Source: Dolomedes plantarius (taxonomy: Eukaryota > Arthropoda > Arachnida > Araneae > Dolomedidae). Taken from it: 64,000 nucleotides of DNA. A model generated the notes under the pieces. The model worked only from the letters and a program-made list of their open reading frames with translations. It made no database searches and was not told the origin of the DNA. This document shows, one piece after another, positions 13,481 to 25,500 of the stretch (the first letter of the stretch is position 1; each line of letters begins with the position of its first letter). The position numbers were made by a program, and so were the translations under genes. The stretch covers positions 20,796,631 to 20,860,630 of the forward strand of contig OU015501.1 of assembly GCA_907164885.2 (NCBI GenBank). The letters run 5' to 3'.

Positions 13481-16400
13481 CGGGTACAAGGTGAATTCAT
13501 GTCATCTGCATAATATATAACTATTTTATTAATATATTTATGCAACCTTTTATCTTTGTAAAGTTTCGTAACTTTTAGTTATTATTCTTTCTTAAAAAAA
13601 TAATATTCTACAGTCTACAGTTCAAACGCTCTTTTTTTACCGCAGTAATAAAATATTTCTTTTTGTAGTTTTTACTTAAAAAATTCCTAGCAAAATATTC
13701 TGTTGCATGAAATCAGAAAATAATGCTACTTAGTTGTTCCAAGGAATTTACTAATGTTTTTCTTAAACAGGCAGAGCAGAGAAATTTAAAGGTCCTACCC
13801 TGGGAAAGAAATTGATTATAAATATCGATGAATTTCATAAAAATATAAATAGAATTCTTTTATTTCCATGGCACTACATTATTTTGAAGCATTATGACAC
13901 GTAATGTCAAATGCATTACCTGTTAAAAGTATATTTTGTTTTGCGTTTTTTTCCGAATCTAAAATTCGATTGTGTGGAACTAGCTTTTGGAAATATTCTA
14001 CACATGCACACTCATTCATTTGGAGTGCTACCTTTTGGTACGTGATGGCTAAAGAGACCGGAACAAACAGTTTCATAGCTGATTTCAATAGTTGTAAACA
14101 ACCGCAGAACTTGAACTCGTAGTTTTTGATAACGAAGGTCATTTAGCCGCCAATTGGCCGACGGATAAATGAAAGAAAATGTGGTCATGTGTAAAATCTG
14201 AACTTTATCAAGGGAAAAAATTTAACATTCGAAACCTGTATTATTTATTTTATATTTGACAAAATTCAACCGGTAAACAAAATTCATTTTCAAGCAAAAA
14301 TTCACTTTCAAGGTGGGCATTTGTTTTGCTAAATATAAAAAGCTAGGTTCTATCTGGTTGACTGAATGGAACTTGCCAGAACGTTAAAAGTCAGTGAAAA
14401 GATGCGGAAATTCTACTTGTTTGAAAAGCAAAGTTAATAACTATTGATAGATATTACAAGCAAATGTTTATATTGGGAAATTTCACTTATTGAAGAAATG
14501 ATATTAAAAAATAAGAGTAAAAAACTAATCATAAATAACATTGAGAATAAAAAAGTTTTTATCTATAGAAATCAATGTGTTTTATTTAGCATTTATCTAT
14601 AGACTTTTTTATAAGTACATTTTTACAGTGAAATGAGTGTGTGAAGAAGTAACTTATTCTCTCCTTCCCTCTAATGGTATGCAGAAGGTAGCAAAGTTTT
14701 ATTTTTATACATTCGATGTAAGAGAATTGTTGTAATTCTAAAGAATACCGGTTCATAAGTATTTTCATTACGATGGAGAACGACAGGTATTTAAGGGAGA
14801 ACTCTTATAAACCATTGACATTTTGGTAATTTGATACCTTGATTTGAGGTAACTTATTGTGAAATCTAAGGATCATTGTAGAGTTTTTAAATCATTAAAA
14901 TGATCACATAATTATATTTTATAATACGCCATCTTACTTCACATTAGTATTTGTAGATAGAAATTATTATAAATTAATTAAAAACACTCGTCCTCGTTTT
15001 AGGTATCCAACTATTGTCTGAAATTACATTTAATGACCTACAGGACTAAAAATTGTACTCGTCACATCGTCGGTTTCAAATATTTTATACTGTTAATTCT
15101 AGACTGAAATTTCCCAGAATGTTAAGCCTGTTAAACCCTCTTATAGAAAGTGAGGGTAAAGCCTCTACAAAAACAAACCACTCAACCACAAATTTTCACC
15201 ATAACACATATATAATTTACATAATTTTACATTTACAGAGTAAAAATAATTTCACTTACAGTAAATGTTTAAGATAAAGAAAATAGCGTATATAAATATT
15301 TTTTGATCAGTCCTACCAATGACTTCCATACTATTTAACAAATTCATTTAGAAATTCAAATTAGACATAAATTCAATTGTTCAGAGAATAAATTTATCTA
15401 TACCAAACCTTTTAAAAATCAATGTTTCAAGCACTAAAAATGTAAAATGTATATAAAATACTCTTGATTAAAAATCACTCTAAATATAGACATATATTTA
15501 GGAATATTTTTTAATTAATTAATGTTTTCAAACTTCTATGTATCATAAATATGGTGTTAAAATTAGTTTGTTATAATATTTTAAGTATAATTCAAAAAAT
15601 TACCAATTTATTAAATTTCATGTTAGAGATAGCGTTTGTATAAAGTGGATAAAAGGAAATATGTTGCAAGAGTTAAATCTTCACGGTTAGACAATAGGAG
15701 AGGAGAAAACTAAGAGTAATAATTTTTTAAGAGTACTTATCTATAGATCTTCTGTATATTCTGAAATTGGAAAGTAATTCGTACTAAACAAAAATAATTG
15801 GAGTAAGCCTTTTTTTTTCTTTAAAACTTTTGCTGACTGTACATTGTTGCATTTGAGGACTGTAACATATTACATAAACTTAGTTTTCATTCGAATTTAT
15901 ACTTTTTTTCAAAAATGAATGACAAAATTACGAGAATTGTGATTTTTCTTTCTGACACGCTAACTCTTATCTGGAAATCAGTTCCATGTTTACCATACAA
16001 GTAATCGATCTTATTAGAAACTCCTACCAGGAACTACTGCTCCGACGTTAACTAGTTTGTCGTCATATAATTTGTCTCTTTAGCACTTTAATTAGGAAAC
16101 ACTTGTCTAAAGCATGAACTTATTGGCATTGGGAAAAGGGAGAGCTTTTACTTTATACAGCAGCTCTTTGAACATGTATATATATTAAAATGTGGTAGCT
16201 TATGTATTCTACGTTTATTTAAAGAATATTTTTTAAACATATCACACCCACTTTACCGTTATTCAGTAAATGCATTTTCAATTTTAAAGAGCAAAACTAC
16301 AGGAACAAAATCATACCAAATAGGGTGAACTAAGTATTTTTAAAGGAATAAATTTGCGAGAGAGAATTATAAAATATGCAAAAAGTCACTTAAACGTTAA

Positions 16401-17944
16401 GCTGATTTCAAACACCTTTGGCATTGAAAAAAAATAACAGGTAAAAGTGAAAAAATAAAGTGTCAACTTTACCCCGAGGAAAATTGATATTTTTTTTAAA
16501 CCTTCAACTGAGCCTAATGACGTCAGAACATAATGCTTCCTCAGGAATTTTCGTGAATTATTTTCAATTTATAAGGAAACTGAATATCGTCAATTAACTT
16601 TAAGTGTGTTCTTAATTGCTTAACTATTGAATTTTACTCGCATATAATGTGTTTTCGAAATAAGCAATCTGATACATAATCCTTCCATCGCTTTTTACTC
16701 TAGCATGATTTAATAATTTATATATTACGTTGAAAATGTCTTTACAATTGATTTACAAGATCTAACAACCAGTAAATATTAATTATGAAAATGAAAATAT
16801 GGAATTGGTGATATTCTTTACGTACATAAAAAATTTTCCCTCAAAGTATTGAAAGTATGCCAAACAAAATATTGTGAATCATTTATAACGAAGCAAATAT
16901 TTGTGTGAAAAAAAATCTTATCAAGATCTTCAGGCAGTGCAGTGCAAAATGAGAAAGTCATTCATTCAGAGTAACCTATATGAGACTAAACTTCTAGATG
17001 TCATGTGATTTTCTCTTTTAGGTCCAGAAAATATAATGAACTCTGCTTAGTATGCTTCCGCACTGAATAATTCAACAGTATCTCATATGTTCTATGATAC
17101 GAAAACTTACTGTTAACCCTTTGAATTCTTATCTCTCTCCTATCGGCAAATTTTTCTCCTATTTCATTTTCTACCATGACACATCGGCATAGTAACCATA
17201 TAGTAATGTTTCAGAAACATCTTGCTTATATATACCTAATCAATTCTTCACAGTAAAAGACACTCTAAGTAAAATCATTGTGGTGTCTTGCCAGCATATT
17301 AAGCTTTACTTTGAATCAAATATGAAAAGCATAAAGCACATTTGTCTGATGATACGAACAGAGGAATGAATAAATGAAAAAAGTGAGAAAGTATATTCTT
17401 AAATACAACCACATGTTAATTCTGGGATTGATCTATACATCCAACAATGCATATTTACTTCAATCAGCTATTGCGGGGCTAGGAACATTTAGTTCGTAGA
17501 ACTGTCTACACATACTACTTTATACAGTCAATATTATATTGATCTAGTTCATCAATGAAAAACAAAATTAACCAAACTACTCTGCACCCAACTAATTTCT
17601 GGGAATCAAGGCATCTCTCGTGTAGAACAGCCTTTTCAGTGTATTGTAATGAGCGCTCTTCTCTTTACTTCCTCTTTTTACTGTCTTAGAGAGGACGAGT
17701 CATACAAATCTTTAGAGGTTTCCAAATAGAAATGGCGGGAAGAATTGACAGAAGGACAACAAAAACCAGTAAACAATAAAAATCCCTTCCCCACGACTTG
17801 CACATGTCTATTTCATTTTTAAATTTTTAAATTATTTTTTTTTACACTCCTCTTTACTTTGTTCCGTGTTGGATAGAGTTAAGACCACATGAAAAGATTT
17901 CTTACAGAAGAAATATTCACATGTATTTAAATTTATTGTATCTT

Positions 17945-18510
17945 TTAACACTAGAAAGACGGGAATTTTTTTTCATGCTAAAAAGACTGAACGCCATCAT
18001 TTTGACGGTTAAAACTAAAATCAAGAATTCAAAATATTAAGTTTTTTTTTTACAAAGGTTAAATACTTATAAATTAGTATACTCGTATTTAGATATATTT
18101 TTATGCAGGTATGCCGAGCTGACAACCTGGTATAGTTTATCCATAAAAATAAATGCATGGTTGTGCAGTTCTTATTTTTCAACACCGATATTTCCAAAGA
18201 GCCAATATTTCTGTTATTTGTAAAAGGGGGAAGAGACGAAAGTAACTAACTTTTTTTCGGTATTACTTTTAAGATATCTGCCTGTTTTCTATATTGCCGT
18301 AAAATGACGGCTTTCAATCTTAGTAGGTATACAACACATTTTCTCCCCCTCTTTACTATCGAATATAATTTTGTAAATGTGTGTGCATATTTCATGTAAA
18401 ATTAGAAAAAGTCATAACATTTCAGAAGCCTGAGGACATAAGTACTGACATAGCGCTGAATAGTATGCCCGAAACCGTCAATATGACGGCAACCGTCTCT
18501 CTAGTGTTAA
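17945..18510. mobile_element. piggyBac-type MITE
   Basis: The unit is bounded on both sides by TTAA (17945-17948 and 18507-18510), the piggyBac target. The ends are CACTAGAAAGACGG on the left and the inverted CCGTCTCTCTAGTG on the right, 13 of 14 matching. Subterminal copies of a TGACGG motif (for example CCATCATTTTGACGG, CCGTAAAATGACGG and GTCAATATGACGG) recur near both ends, as in piggyBac elements. The length is 558 bp between the TTAA sites. No transposase remains, so it is non-autonomous. Confidence 0.78.
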
Positions 18511-18728
18511 AAACGTTTTGATTTGCAAGTAATGCCCACTATATTCTACATCAGGGCCCGAGGTACCGTAGTGATGGGGCTTGGGCTTAGGACGGAGGAT
18601 GCTCAGTTGAATCCCGACGAACGCCAGTAAGTACCACCGTGTCTAGACCGGATATTGGTCCCTTAACCCGTAGACCGGAAAGTCCTCTCACGAGTCAGTG
18701 GGTAAGGGAAAGTGTGAGCCCTCTTGCT

Positions 18729-19820
18729 CAGGGGTTCTCAACCTTTCAGACTCTATGCCCCCCTTTGAACACTGATGTGAGGTCACGCCTCCCCCACCAC
18801 ACCCACATATGTTGTCAATACAAGTAGTACAATCGGAATTAGAAACTGAAGCTGGTTATTAAATGAAAATATAAAATAGATAATTTCATACACAAAATTT
18901 ATATTATTACACATATCTTAATTTGGAACATATTATTATTAGAGCATAGGAAATCAAAGAATTAGATGAGATCAAATACATTTGAAGTAATCAAGTATCT
19001 AGGTGAGTTTGGAATGTAATACCAGTCACTATCACAACATTAATAAGAGGTCTGGCATTGTTTGTCCTTGACAAGTTTTTGAATATTAGGTTGTAACTGC
19101 GACAAAGCACACCTCAGGTCACTTTCAACGTCCAGCTTTGCTCGATATTTTACTTTATGTATGCTAATGCTGAAAATCCAGATTCACAGAGATATGTGGA
19201 TGAAAACTGCACTAACAACCTCAAAGCTTCCAAAGGATCTTCTGTGTAAACAGGAAAATAGTGTAACCAAAAATTTTCAACATCCATGTTTTCGAATTCC
19301 CCGTTTACTTGAGAATCACATTTTAGGTCGATTGCTTGTTCCTGAATATGATCAGGAAGTACATCTACGTCGATTTTAAAAAGATCTTGTTAACTTAAAC
19401 TCCCAATTCTCTGAACTAATATCTGTAAAATAGTCTGCAATTTCATTTTGCAATGCTACCTACCAAATGCCCTGATATAAGGTCTTTCAATGCATTTATC
19501 TGTTGCAATGGGAGATTTTTTTTATCATCGAGGAGGTCGTTCAATCTTGGAAAGGATGAAAAGTTTGGCTCTGAACTCTGAAGACGGCGTTGCCAAAGAG
19601 CTATCTTCTTTGTGAAACCCTTAACTGCATCATAAGTCTTCAGAATGTTTTTTTGACAATGTAGCTTCATGTTCAGAAAGTTGAGTGCCGAAAATACGTT
19701 ACGGTTACATTGTGACCGCAAAATTGAGTACAATAAATTACAGTTAGTTTACTTTTATGTTTTTTTAACTCAAGCCTCCCTTGAAATTCTTCTACGCCCA
19801 CCCCAGGTTGAGAACCGCTG
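18729..19820 (-). mobile_element. hAT element (ZBED/Charlie-like), truncated
   Basis: The left end CAGGGGTTCTCAACCT and the right end AGGTTGAGAACCGCTG are inverted copies of the classic hAT terminus. The flanking 8-mers CTCTTGCT (18721-18728) and CTCTAGAT (19821-19828) match at six of eight positions and are read as a decayed 8-bp target duplication. At 1,092 bp it is shorter than an autonomous hAT and keeps only the 3' part of the transposase on the minus strand. It is inserted into a SINE. Confidence 0.8.
19045..19733 (-). pseudogene. hAT transposase C-terminal relic (ZBED5-like)
   Basis: A 96-residue open frame (19733 to 19443) contains TYDAVKGFTKKIALWQRRL, the type of segment found in ZBED5/SCAND3-like hAT proteins. 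After a break, the minus strand continues with the hAT dimerisation region: ENFWLHYF, then LLVQFSSTYLCESGFSAL (about 19265-19175), followed by stop codons. The BED finger and the catalytic part are missing. It sits inside recognisable hAT ends, so it is a dead internally deleted copy. The family call is firm; the exact lineage is not. Confidence 0.8.
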
Positions 19821-20529
19821 CTCTAGATGATGCCCTTGGGGTGCTCGCTCGCTGGATGATAGCCGAATGGCTAGGATGCTGACATTCGATAGCAAAGTCT
19901 GTCGGATAGAGTCCCACTATTGGCATGGATGTTTGTAGCCGTTCGGAATGGGCTTTGAAGCTTCTGTGTAGTGACCCTGCCGGATTCGCTCACCTCAATG
20001 TTTACCTATGGAGAAAATTTGTCCAAGGATTGCGGACTTGGATTTAAAGATTTTAACATAGGATTACGTTCCTCAATAACGGTCCTCCGGAGAGAAAAAA
20101 GCTGTCCATTCTTCGTCGCGAGTTATAATTTTGGCAGCACGCCAAACCCAGTATCAGTAAACAGCTAAACTGAAAAGTACCAAAATGCGTCAAAAAAAGG
20201 AGGTAGGTAACGATAAGTAATCTTACGTTAATAACCCGCGGTAGTTTCGTTAGAAGAGACTATCTGAAATATTTTTTCCTAAAAAATGTACTCCGTAATA
20301 AAGAAAGAAATTTTGCACCTTGAAGCATATTTTGTTTTTTTAAATGCAAATAATATTTTAAAATTTAAATTATCCGGAGAAATATCTGGTATAGTGTGTT
20401 TTAAAACGCTCCTATATTCCTTTGGTAGACGAAATTTATACTATGAATCCAGTTGCAGGTGCAGAAAAGTTCAGTATATCTGAAGATATCATTTTTATTT
20501 GATTATCAGCATTTATGTAATTGTAAATA

Positions 20530-21828
20530 CAGAAGGTCGTTCGCACTTTATGGAAACGATGTTGTAATTTATTTTTGTCGTTTGCATTTTCAGATAAAAA
20601 TCTGACATCTTCATAATAATCAACTGCTACTGTTTTGTTTTGATTGGAATATAGAATAAAAGATTTATTTTCAAAATGGCTCCTAAAATTGATAGATGGC
20701 TCGAAGGTTACGTAACTGCGTTTTCCGAAGAGAAATATTCATATCAACAAATTATAAAGCGGTGTTAATTTGTTATGGCATTTCAGAAAAAGGTATTTAA
20801 AATATATATGAAAATTTAAAAGGAAAAAGTCTAACTGAAAGTACAAATGAAAACATGACCGCGAAATCTCATCCAAAGGCTGTTCGAACTCAGGTAAATA
20901 TCAATAAAGTAAAGACTCTGATCCTAAAAAAATTCTGTCGACTCAAAGATCCATTGCATTGAAACTAGGAATGTCTTCTGGCACTGTAAGTAAAATCATT
21001 CATAAAGATTTGAAGTTTAAAAAGATGTTTAAACCTAATGTTCATCTGCTTTTACCAAAGTATATTGCTGAAAGAAAAACAAATTGTAGAAAATTATCTG
21101 AAAAACCCCTAGCTGCTGAAAAATGGAAATTTGGGGTAACACTCGATGTGACATAGGTGTATTTAAGTGACTGTAATGAAAAAAAGATCAATTTTCTATT
21201 CTTCAAATGACGGTAATGACCGTACGAAATGGCTTCGCCAGTGTACAGAATAGTTCCTAAAGGGATTCATGATAGTTGCAAGATTTGTTACAACGGCAAA
21301 TTAAAAATAAAAAAACTCTCAAGTAAAGCCAAAATTAATTCATTCTACTATCAGCAGAATATTTTAGAACCAATATTTGAAGAAGAAATTCTAGCCTGAT
21401 ATGGAAAGGACATTGATAAAGTTGAACTTCATATGGACAATGCATCTAGTCACACGTCTAAATCAACTGCCGCTATCTAGAAAAGAAAGAATCAGAAACA
21501 GGAATAAAGTGTATCTCATTTAATGAAATACCTGTAAAATCCCTTGATGCTTCTCCAATGGACATTTGCACTTTCAATTTATTAAAACCAGCCTTAAGAA
21601 AAACGGCATCCAAGAACACTGAACGGACTTTGGAAAACGGTCCAAGAGGAATGAGGTAAAGTTGACATGACAGTACTAAGAAAAGTTTACTTTCATGGAA
21701 AATTCAATCTAGAATCTATTGTCAAGAACCATGGCTATCAGACAGAATCAGATCGTCGCAAAAAATACGGAATTTATACATAAAACTTAACTATCAAAAT
21801 CGTTTCCATAAAGTGTGAACACCTTCTG
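20530..21828 (+). mobile_element. mariner-family element, probably maT-like
   Basis: The ends CAGAAGGTCGTTCGCACTTTATGGAAACGAT (left) and its inverted counterpart at 21798-21828 match over about 30 bases with few differences. Both ends abut TA (20528-20529 and 21829-21830), the mariner target. The 1,299-bp length is typical of a complete mariner. It carries a broken transposase gene in the plus orientation and lies inside the long-inverted-repeat element. Confidence 0.85.
20676..21783 (+). pseudogene. mariner transposase pseudogene (about DD37D)
   Basis: The ATG at 20676 begins MAPKIDRWLEGYVTAF. A clean 65-residue frame at 20959-21156 holds the second helix-turn-helix and the linker (GMSSGTVSKIIHKDLKFKK) leading to the first catalytic aspartate in VTLDVT. 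The second aspartate is in ELHMDNASSHTS (about 21430) and the third in PVKSLDASPMD (about 21545). The spacing of the last two is about 36-37 residues, which points to the maT lineage rather than classical DD34D. Several stops and frameshifts (for example near 20767, 21156 and 21478) make it non-functional. Confidence 0.82.
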
Positions 21829-22227
21829 TAGTAGACAAATTTTCTCCATAGGTTACATTAAGGTGAGAAAATCCAATAGGGTTAATACATAGCAGCCTTA
21901 AGTAGCAGGTCCCGGTCTAATTAGTCCTCGTGTAGCAAAAAATGACCGTAGCGCTCTCAACCAACCGACCAATCAACCAACCTGAGGGTGCTCTATCAAA
22001 TTTCAGGTGGCACCAAGTGAGCAATGTTGACTTACCTGTATGGTGCTCCCAAATAAAAAGTAGCCAATAATTCCCTTGGTATACAGTGCGAATGTTTCAT
22101 GACAAGTGTCTCCGCATTAGCGAAAAAAAGTACTTCCGGGTCTGAATACATCTTTTACAGCGAAAATTCAATTCCGTAAAGTAACTGCTTGTGACTGAGT
22201 TATATTGAATCTGACTATCAAGCAGAC

Positions 22228-22560
22228 TTAACCCTCAAACGGCACAGTGTTTTGGGACGAAATAGATGGTACGGCCGGGTCGGATCAAACCCGATCATTT
22301 TTTTATGAGGTTTTTGGTAGAAATTTGGTGAGGGTTTTGGTAGACGGCAACACAAATATTTTAGCGTGAAAGGGGTTATGTCCCAATCAAGGACTTAACA
22401 CTCTTTACTCAGCAAAAATAAAATTAGACAAATTTACTTAAAAAATTAGAAACTAAACTTAAAGAAAAAAAGCTCACTTTACAAAAACCGTTTGTTTCAA
22501 TCCCATTTTACCCAAAACTACGATTTTGGACTTGACACTCTTTACACTGCAAACACAGAT
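22228..22560. repeat. Possible piggyBac-like end with short direct repeat
   Basis: TTAACCCTCAAACGGCAC at 22228 looks like a piggyBac terminus next to its TTAA target, and the self-complementary stretch GGGTCGGATCAAACCCGATC follows. No matching right end was found. A direct repeat of the form GGACTtrACACTCTTTAC occurs at about 22401 and about 22532. It may be a fragment of a decayed element; evidence is weak. Confidence 0.3.
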
Positions 22561-25500
22561 TTATAAGAGCTAATGAAGGTTATTAAACACTCAATATGTT
22601 GGCATGTTTCTCTTAAGATGCATAGTCATATCCGATTAGAATAGAGTAAACCACATTTGATTGAGCAAGAAATTCTTCCAATTTTCGTTTTAAAAAAATA
22701 CAGATCTTTTATAAAGCACCCAAAATCTTCCAGTGTATATCAATATTAGAATCAAGGTTCAATGAACTTATTTCCTGTGTGGTTCTAAATTATTGATACG
22801 CTACTAAGTGCTAACATATAATGAGATCCTATTAATGGTAGAACGGGCGGCGGACAAATAAGAAATAAGATTTCCGAACTATTTCCTGCTTCTAGCAGAA
22901 AACAGTTAGAACTCTCTCTCAATTTCCTTTTGTTCCAGTAAGTCACTAACTGGCGGGTTCTTGTAATTAAATAAAGAAGGATGGAATTCTTACGCTCTAG
23001 TGTAGCATGAAATAAGAATACTTTATGTTCTTATAATGCAGTTCCATTCAATGCTAGATCTCCCTTTTATTGTATTTTTATCAAAAGTTTAGGCAAATGA
23101 TAAAACACATGTAAGCATAATATTCATCGATTTGTTATGATGTATAAATACGTTTTTCTCATGAACTAAAAAGCGCAAAAAACCTGAACTTGTTCATAAA
23201 TTTTCTTTAAAATTATTTGATTTTTACTATTAATATTTATATATGTGTCTTAATATTAATAGCTAACTGCTTGCATTAACTTTAGTCCTTTTATTTTTCA
23301 AGGCAGAAACACTGTCAGTTAAATGCTAGAAAACAAAAGAAAGCTTATGAAGGTTTATTTTCAGTTCATCAGTTGTCAGCTAATTACATGCATGGCTTAG
23401 TTATGATTTTTTAAGATGCTGTGTTAACATTTTTCGGGTAAAATCCGAATCATGGATGTTCGAATTTACTTTTAGATTACCATGATGATGGGAAGATTTG
23501 TTTTTTTAAATAGTATTTCTTGCATATTTACCCTTTCCTTTTATGCTAAGAGCACAGGATATTGTAATGAAAAAATCTAATTTTTGATAAATTTTAAATA
23601 TTTAGTTTATCAATTTCAAGCTAATTATTTCTCTTGAATTCTATTCATCGCGATTCTGTACACATGACTTGTTAGCCTATCATTTCAAGACCAGTAGGAA
23701 TTTTTCTAGCATATCAGTTAAAAGATGGAAATTTGTGAATTGAAACAAGTGCATAGTAAAAAAAAAACCCTTTCACATGACTCGTTGAAGAATCAAATAT
23801 TCTGAATAATCTGGAAAAAATCAATAATACTTTGCTAATGTAAAGAATGGCTTTCCGGATTGATGATCCCAAAATTAAACATTTCTGTGTACACAGGACA
23901 TTTATGGCTATAGTTTGTTTGAATAATGAAGTTTCTGGAGCTTGCAGGGGCAGTTTCATGAGCCGTGACATTTATCTGTTCTCAGTCAACTGAATTGAGT
24001 ATCATAACTCAGTATCGCTAAGCATGTTACTGTTTTTCTTAACATAGTTAATAAATACCATTTACTTTTCCTCTTAATTTTGCCGGAGGATCTTTAAAAA
24101 TCTTTAGGTTTGGAGGAAAATGTTTGCTTCTTATACGAGACAGTGTATCTATCATGCAGAGTGTAAATGAAATTTTTTGTACTGCGACGTTATAAGGGCA
24201 TAAAATAAATAATCTTTATTTGCTAGCTATTTCAATTATAGCTACACTACCCTATTTTAAATACATAAATGGAACGTGACACCGAAAAATGACATGGATT
24301 TTTAGTTAACAAGAAAGGAATTGCTTAGGGGAAAATCCTTTGAACCCTACCCTTATCTACAGACAGTTATTTATACTATTAGCAAAATAAACGAAAAAGG
24401 TATTAGATTTGTATAACAGCATTTCGTGCGTCCAACTTAAACTGCGCATGCAAGGTAAATATTTCACCATTTGTTACTATGTGATTACACACACGTGACG
24501 TAAAGAATGAAGTCTCATCTGCATTCAGGAATTAATTTCAGTAAAAACATTTTACATATTTGTCTAGTTGTCTGTCAACTAAATTGACAAATATTACTAC
24601 CTTTGAATAAAAACGTTAATTTTTTGAAGTGAGAGAGAACCTCAAGTTTTTCTAGTGCCTTTACGTGCATTAACAAATTTATAATTAAATATCAGAGAAA
24701 AGAGGAAATAGTGGGGGGACTAAGAAACTACCGAGCCTGTCATTTCCTGAGGCATACTCTCCCTTGCTAAATCCATCTGTTTTTCCTGCACATTTATTCT
24801 GTCTTAGTCAAACATCCTCTCTTTACGCCTTCAGTATATCGATGTCACAAACAAATGCTCTTTTAAAGAAACGGTGCTTCCGAAGTTCCCACATTTTTTT
24901 GATTTTATAATCTTTTAATGAACTTATGTGTTTATAACAAGGATTTAAGGTATTTCTTTGAAGAATTAAACGTCTGCAATTAAATTAATAGAAAATGTTA
25001 TACCAGATAATTTAACATAAAAGCTATTGATATCCTATATTATTCAGTTCTATACATATATTTTATAAACTGTTTTAATGATTATTTTTAAAATATTTTA
25101 TCGGAAAATCATCGTTAGTTTCAGTGGGTACAAAACTTGAAAAGTCAGAGGGCCCTGTTATGAAAACTTATACTTCCGAAAACCCTCAATTTTTAGCTCT
25201 TGGTTTTTAGTCAATAGCAAATAAGCTACATTTATAAGCAACTTTTTATCTAATTTTTTTTAATTACAGGGCCTATAGAATTTCGTTATACCTTAAGGTC
25301 AACATTGCGCATCTTCCGTCATCGTATTAAGGAAAGAGAAATTTACATTATGACCTTTCCTTTTTCTGATTATTCAAAGGCAATTGAATTTTATGTTTTT
25401 ACATTGGAACATATAATTTTAAATTAAGAGCGTGTAGGTTTATATATTTAGTAATATGTGTTTCACACAGGGTTAAACTTCATATTTTTTGCAAAAAATC

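Larger units (their letters stand above)
11013..17944. other. Long AT-rich non-coding stretch
   Basis: No gene recognised. Between 13879 and 14142 there are overlapping open frames of 87 and 72 residues on opposite strands in slightly GC-richer DNA. Neither matches a known family and neither is favoured. A hairpin (11986-12028) and a microsatellite (13447-13480) are listed separately. Confidence 0.55.
19847..21985. mobile_element. Long-inverted-repeat element inserted in the SINE
   Basis: The unit is flanked by the 8-bp direct repeat GGGTGCTC (19839-19846 and 21986-21993). Its two ends are long, diverged inverted copies of each other. The clearest part, CTCACCTyAATGT..ACCTATGGAGAAAATTTGTC, lies at about 19990-20023 and inverted at about 21833-21870. 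Similarity continues outwards through ACCCTrycGGATT to tRNA-like outer sequence. It looks either like a foldback element with SINE-like ends or like two SINEs in opposite orientation. About 840 bp remain after subtracting the mariner inserted at 20530-21828. Inside is one 65-residue open frame of no recognised family. Confidence 0.55.
18554..22122 (+). mobile_element. tRNA-derived SINE split by two later insertions
   Basis: The 5' half (about 18554-18728) has a SINE head with box B-like CAGTTGAATCCCG near 18604 and the body motif AGACCGGAAAGTCC. Body sequence resumes at 19821-19846 and again from 21986 (GGGTGCTCTATC...GGTGGCACC), ending near 22122 after TCTCCGCATTAGCGAAAAAAAG. The first break holds a hAT element and the second a long-inverted-repeat element carrying a mariner. 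Removing the insertions gives a SINE related to those at 7639, 49677 and 63580. No target duplication of the SINE itself is clear. Confidence 0.7.

Noticed and set aside
13879..14142. Overlapping frames of 87 (minus) and 72 (plus) residues
   Set aside because: No family resemblance, no splice or promoter context, and both strands are equally open.
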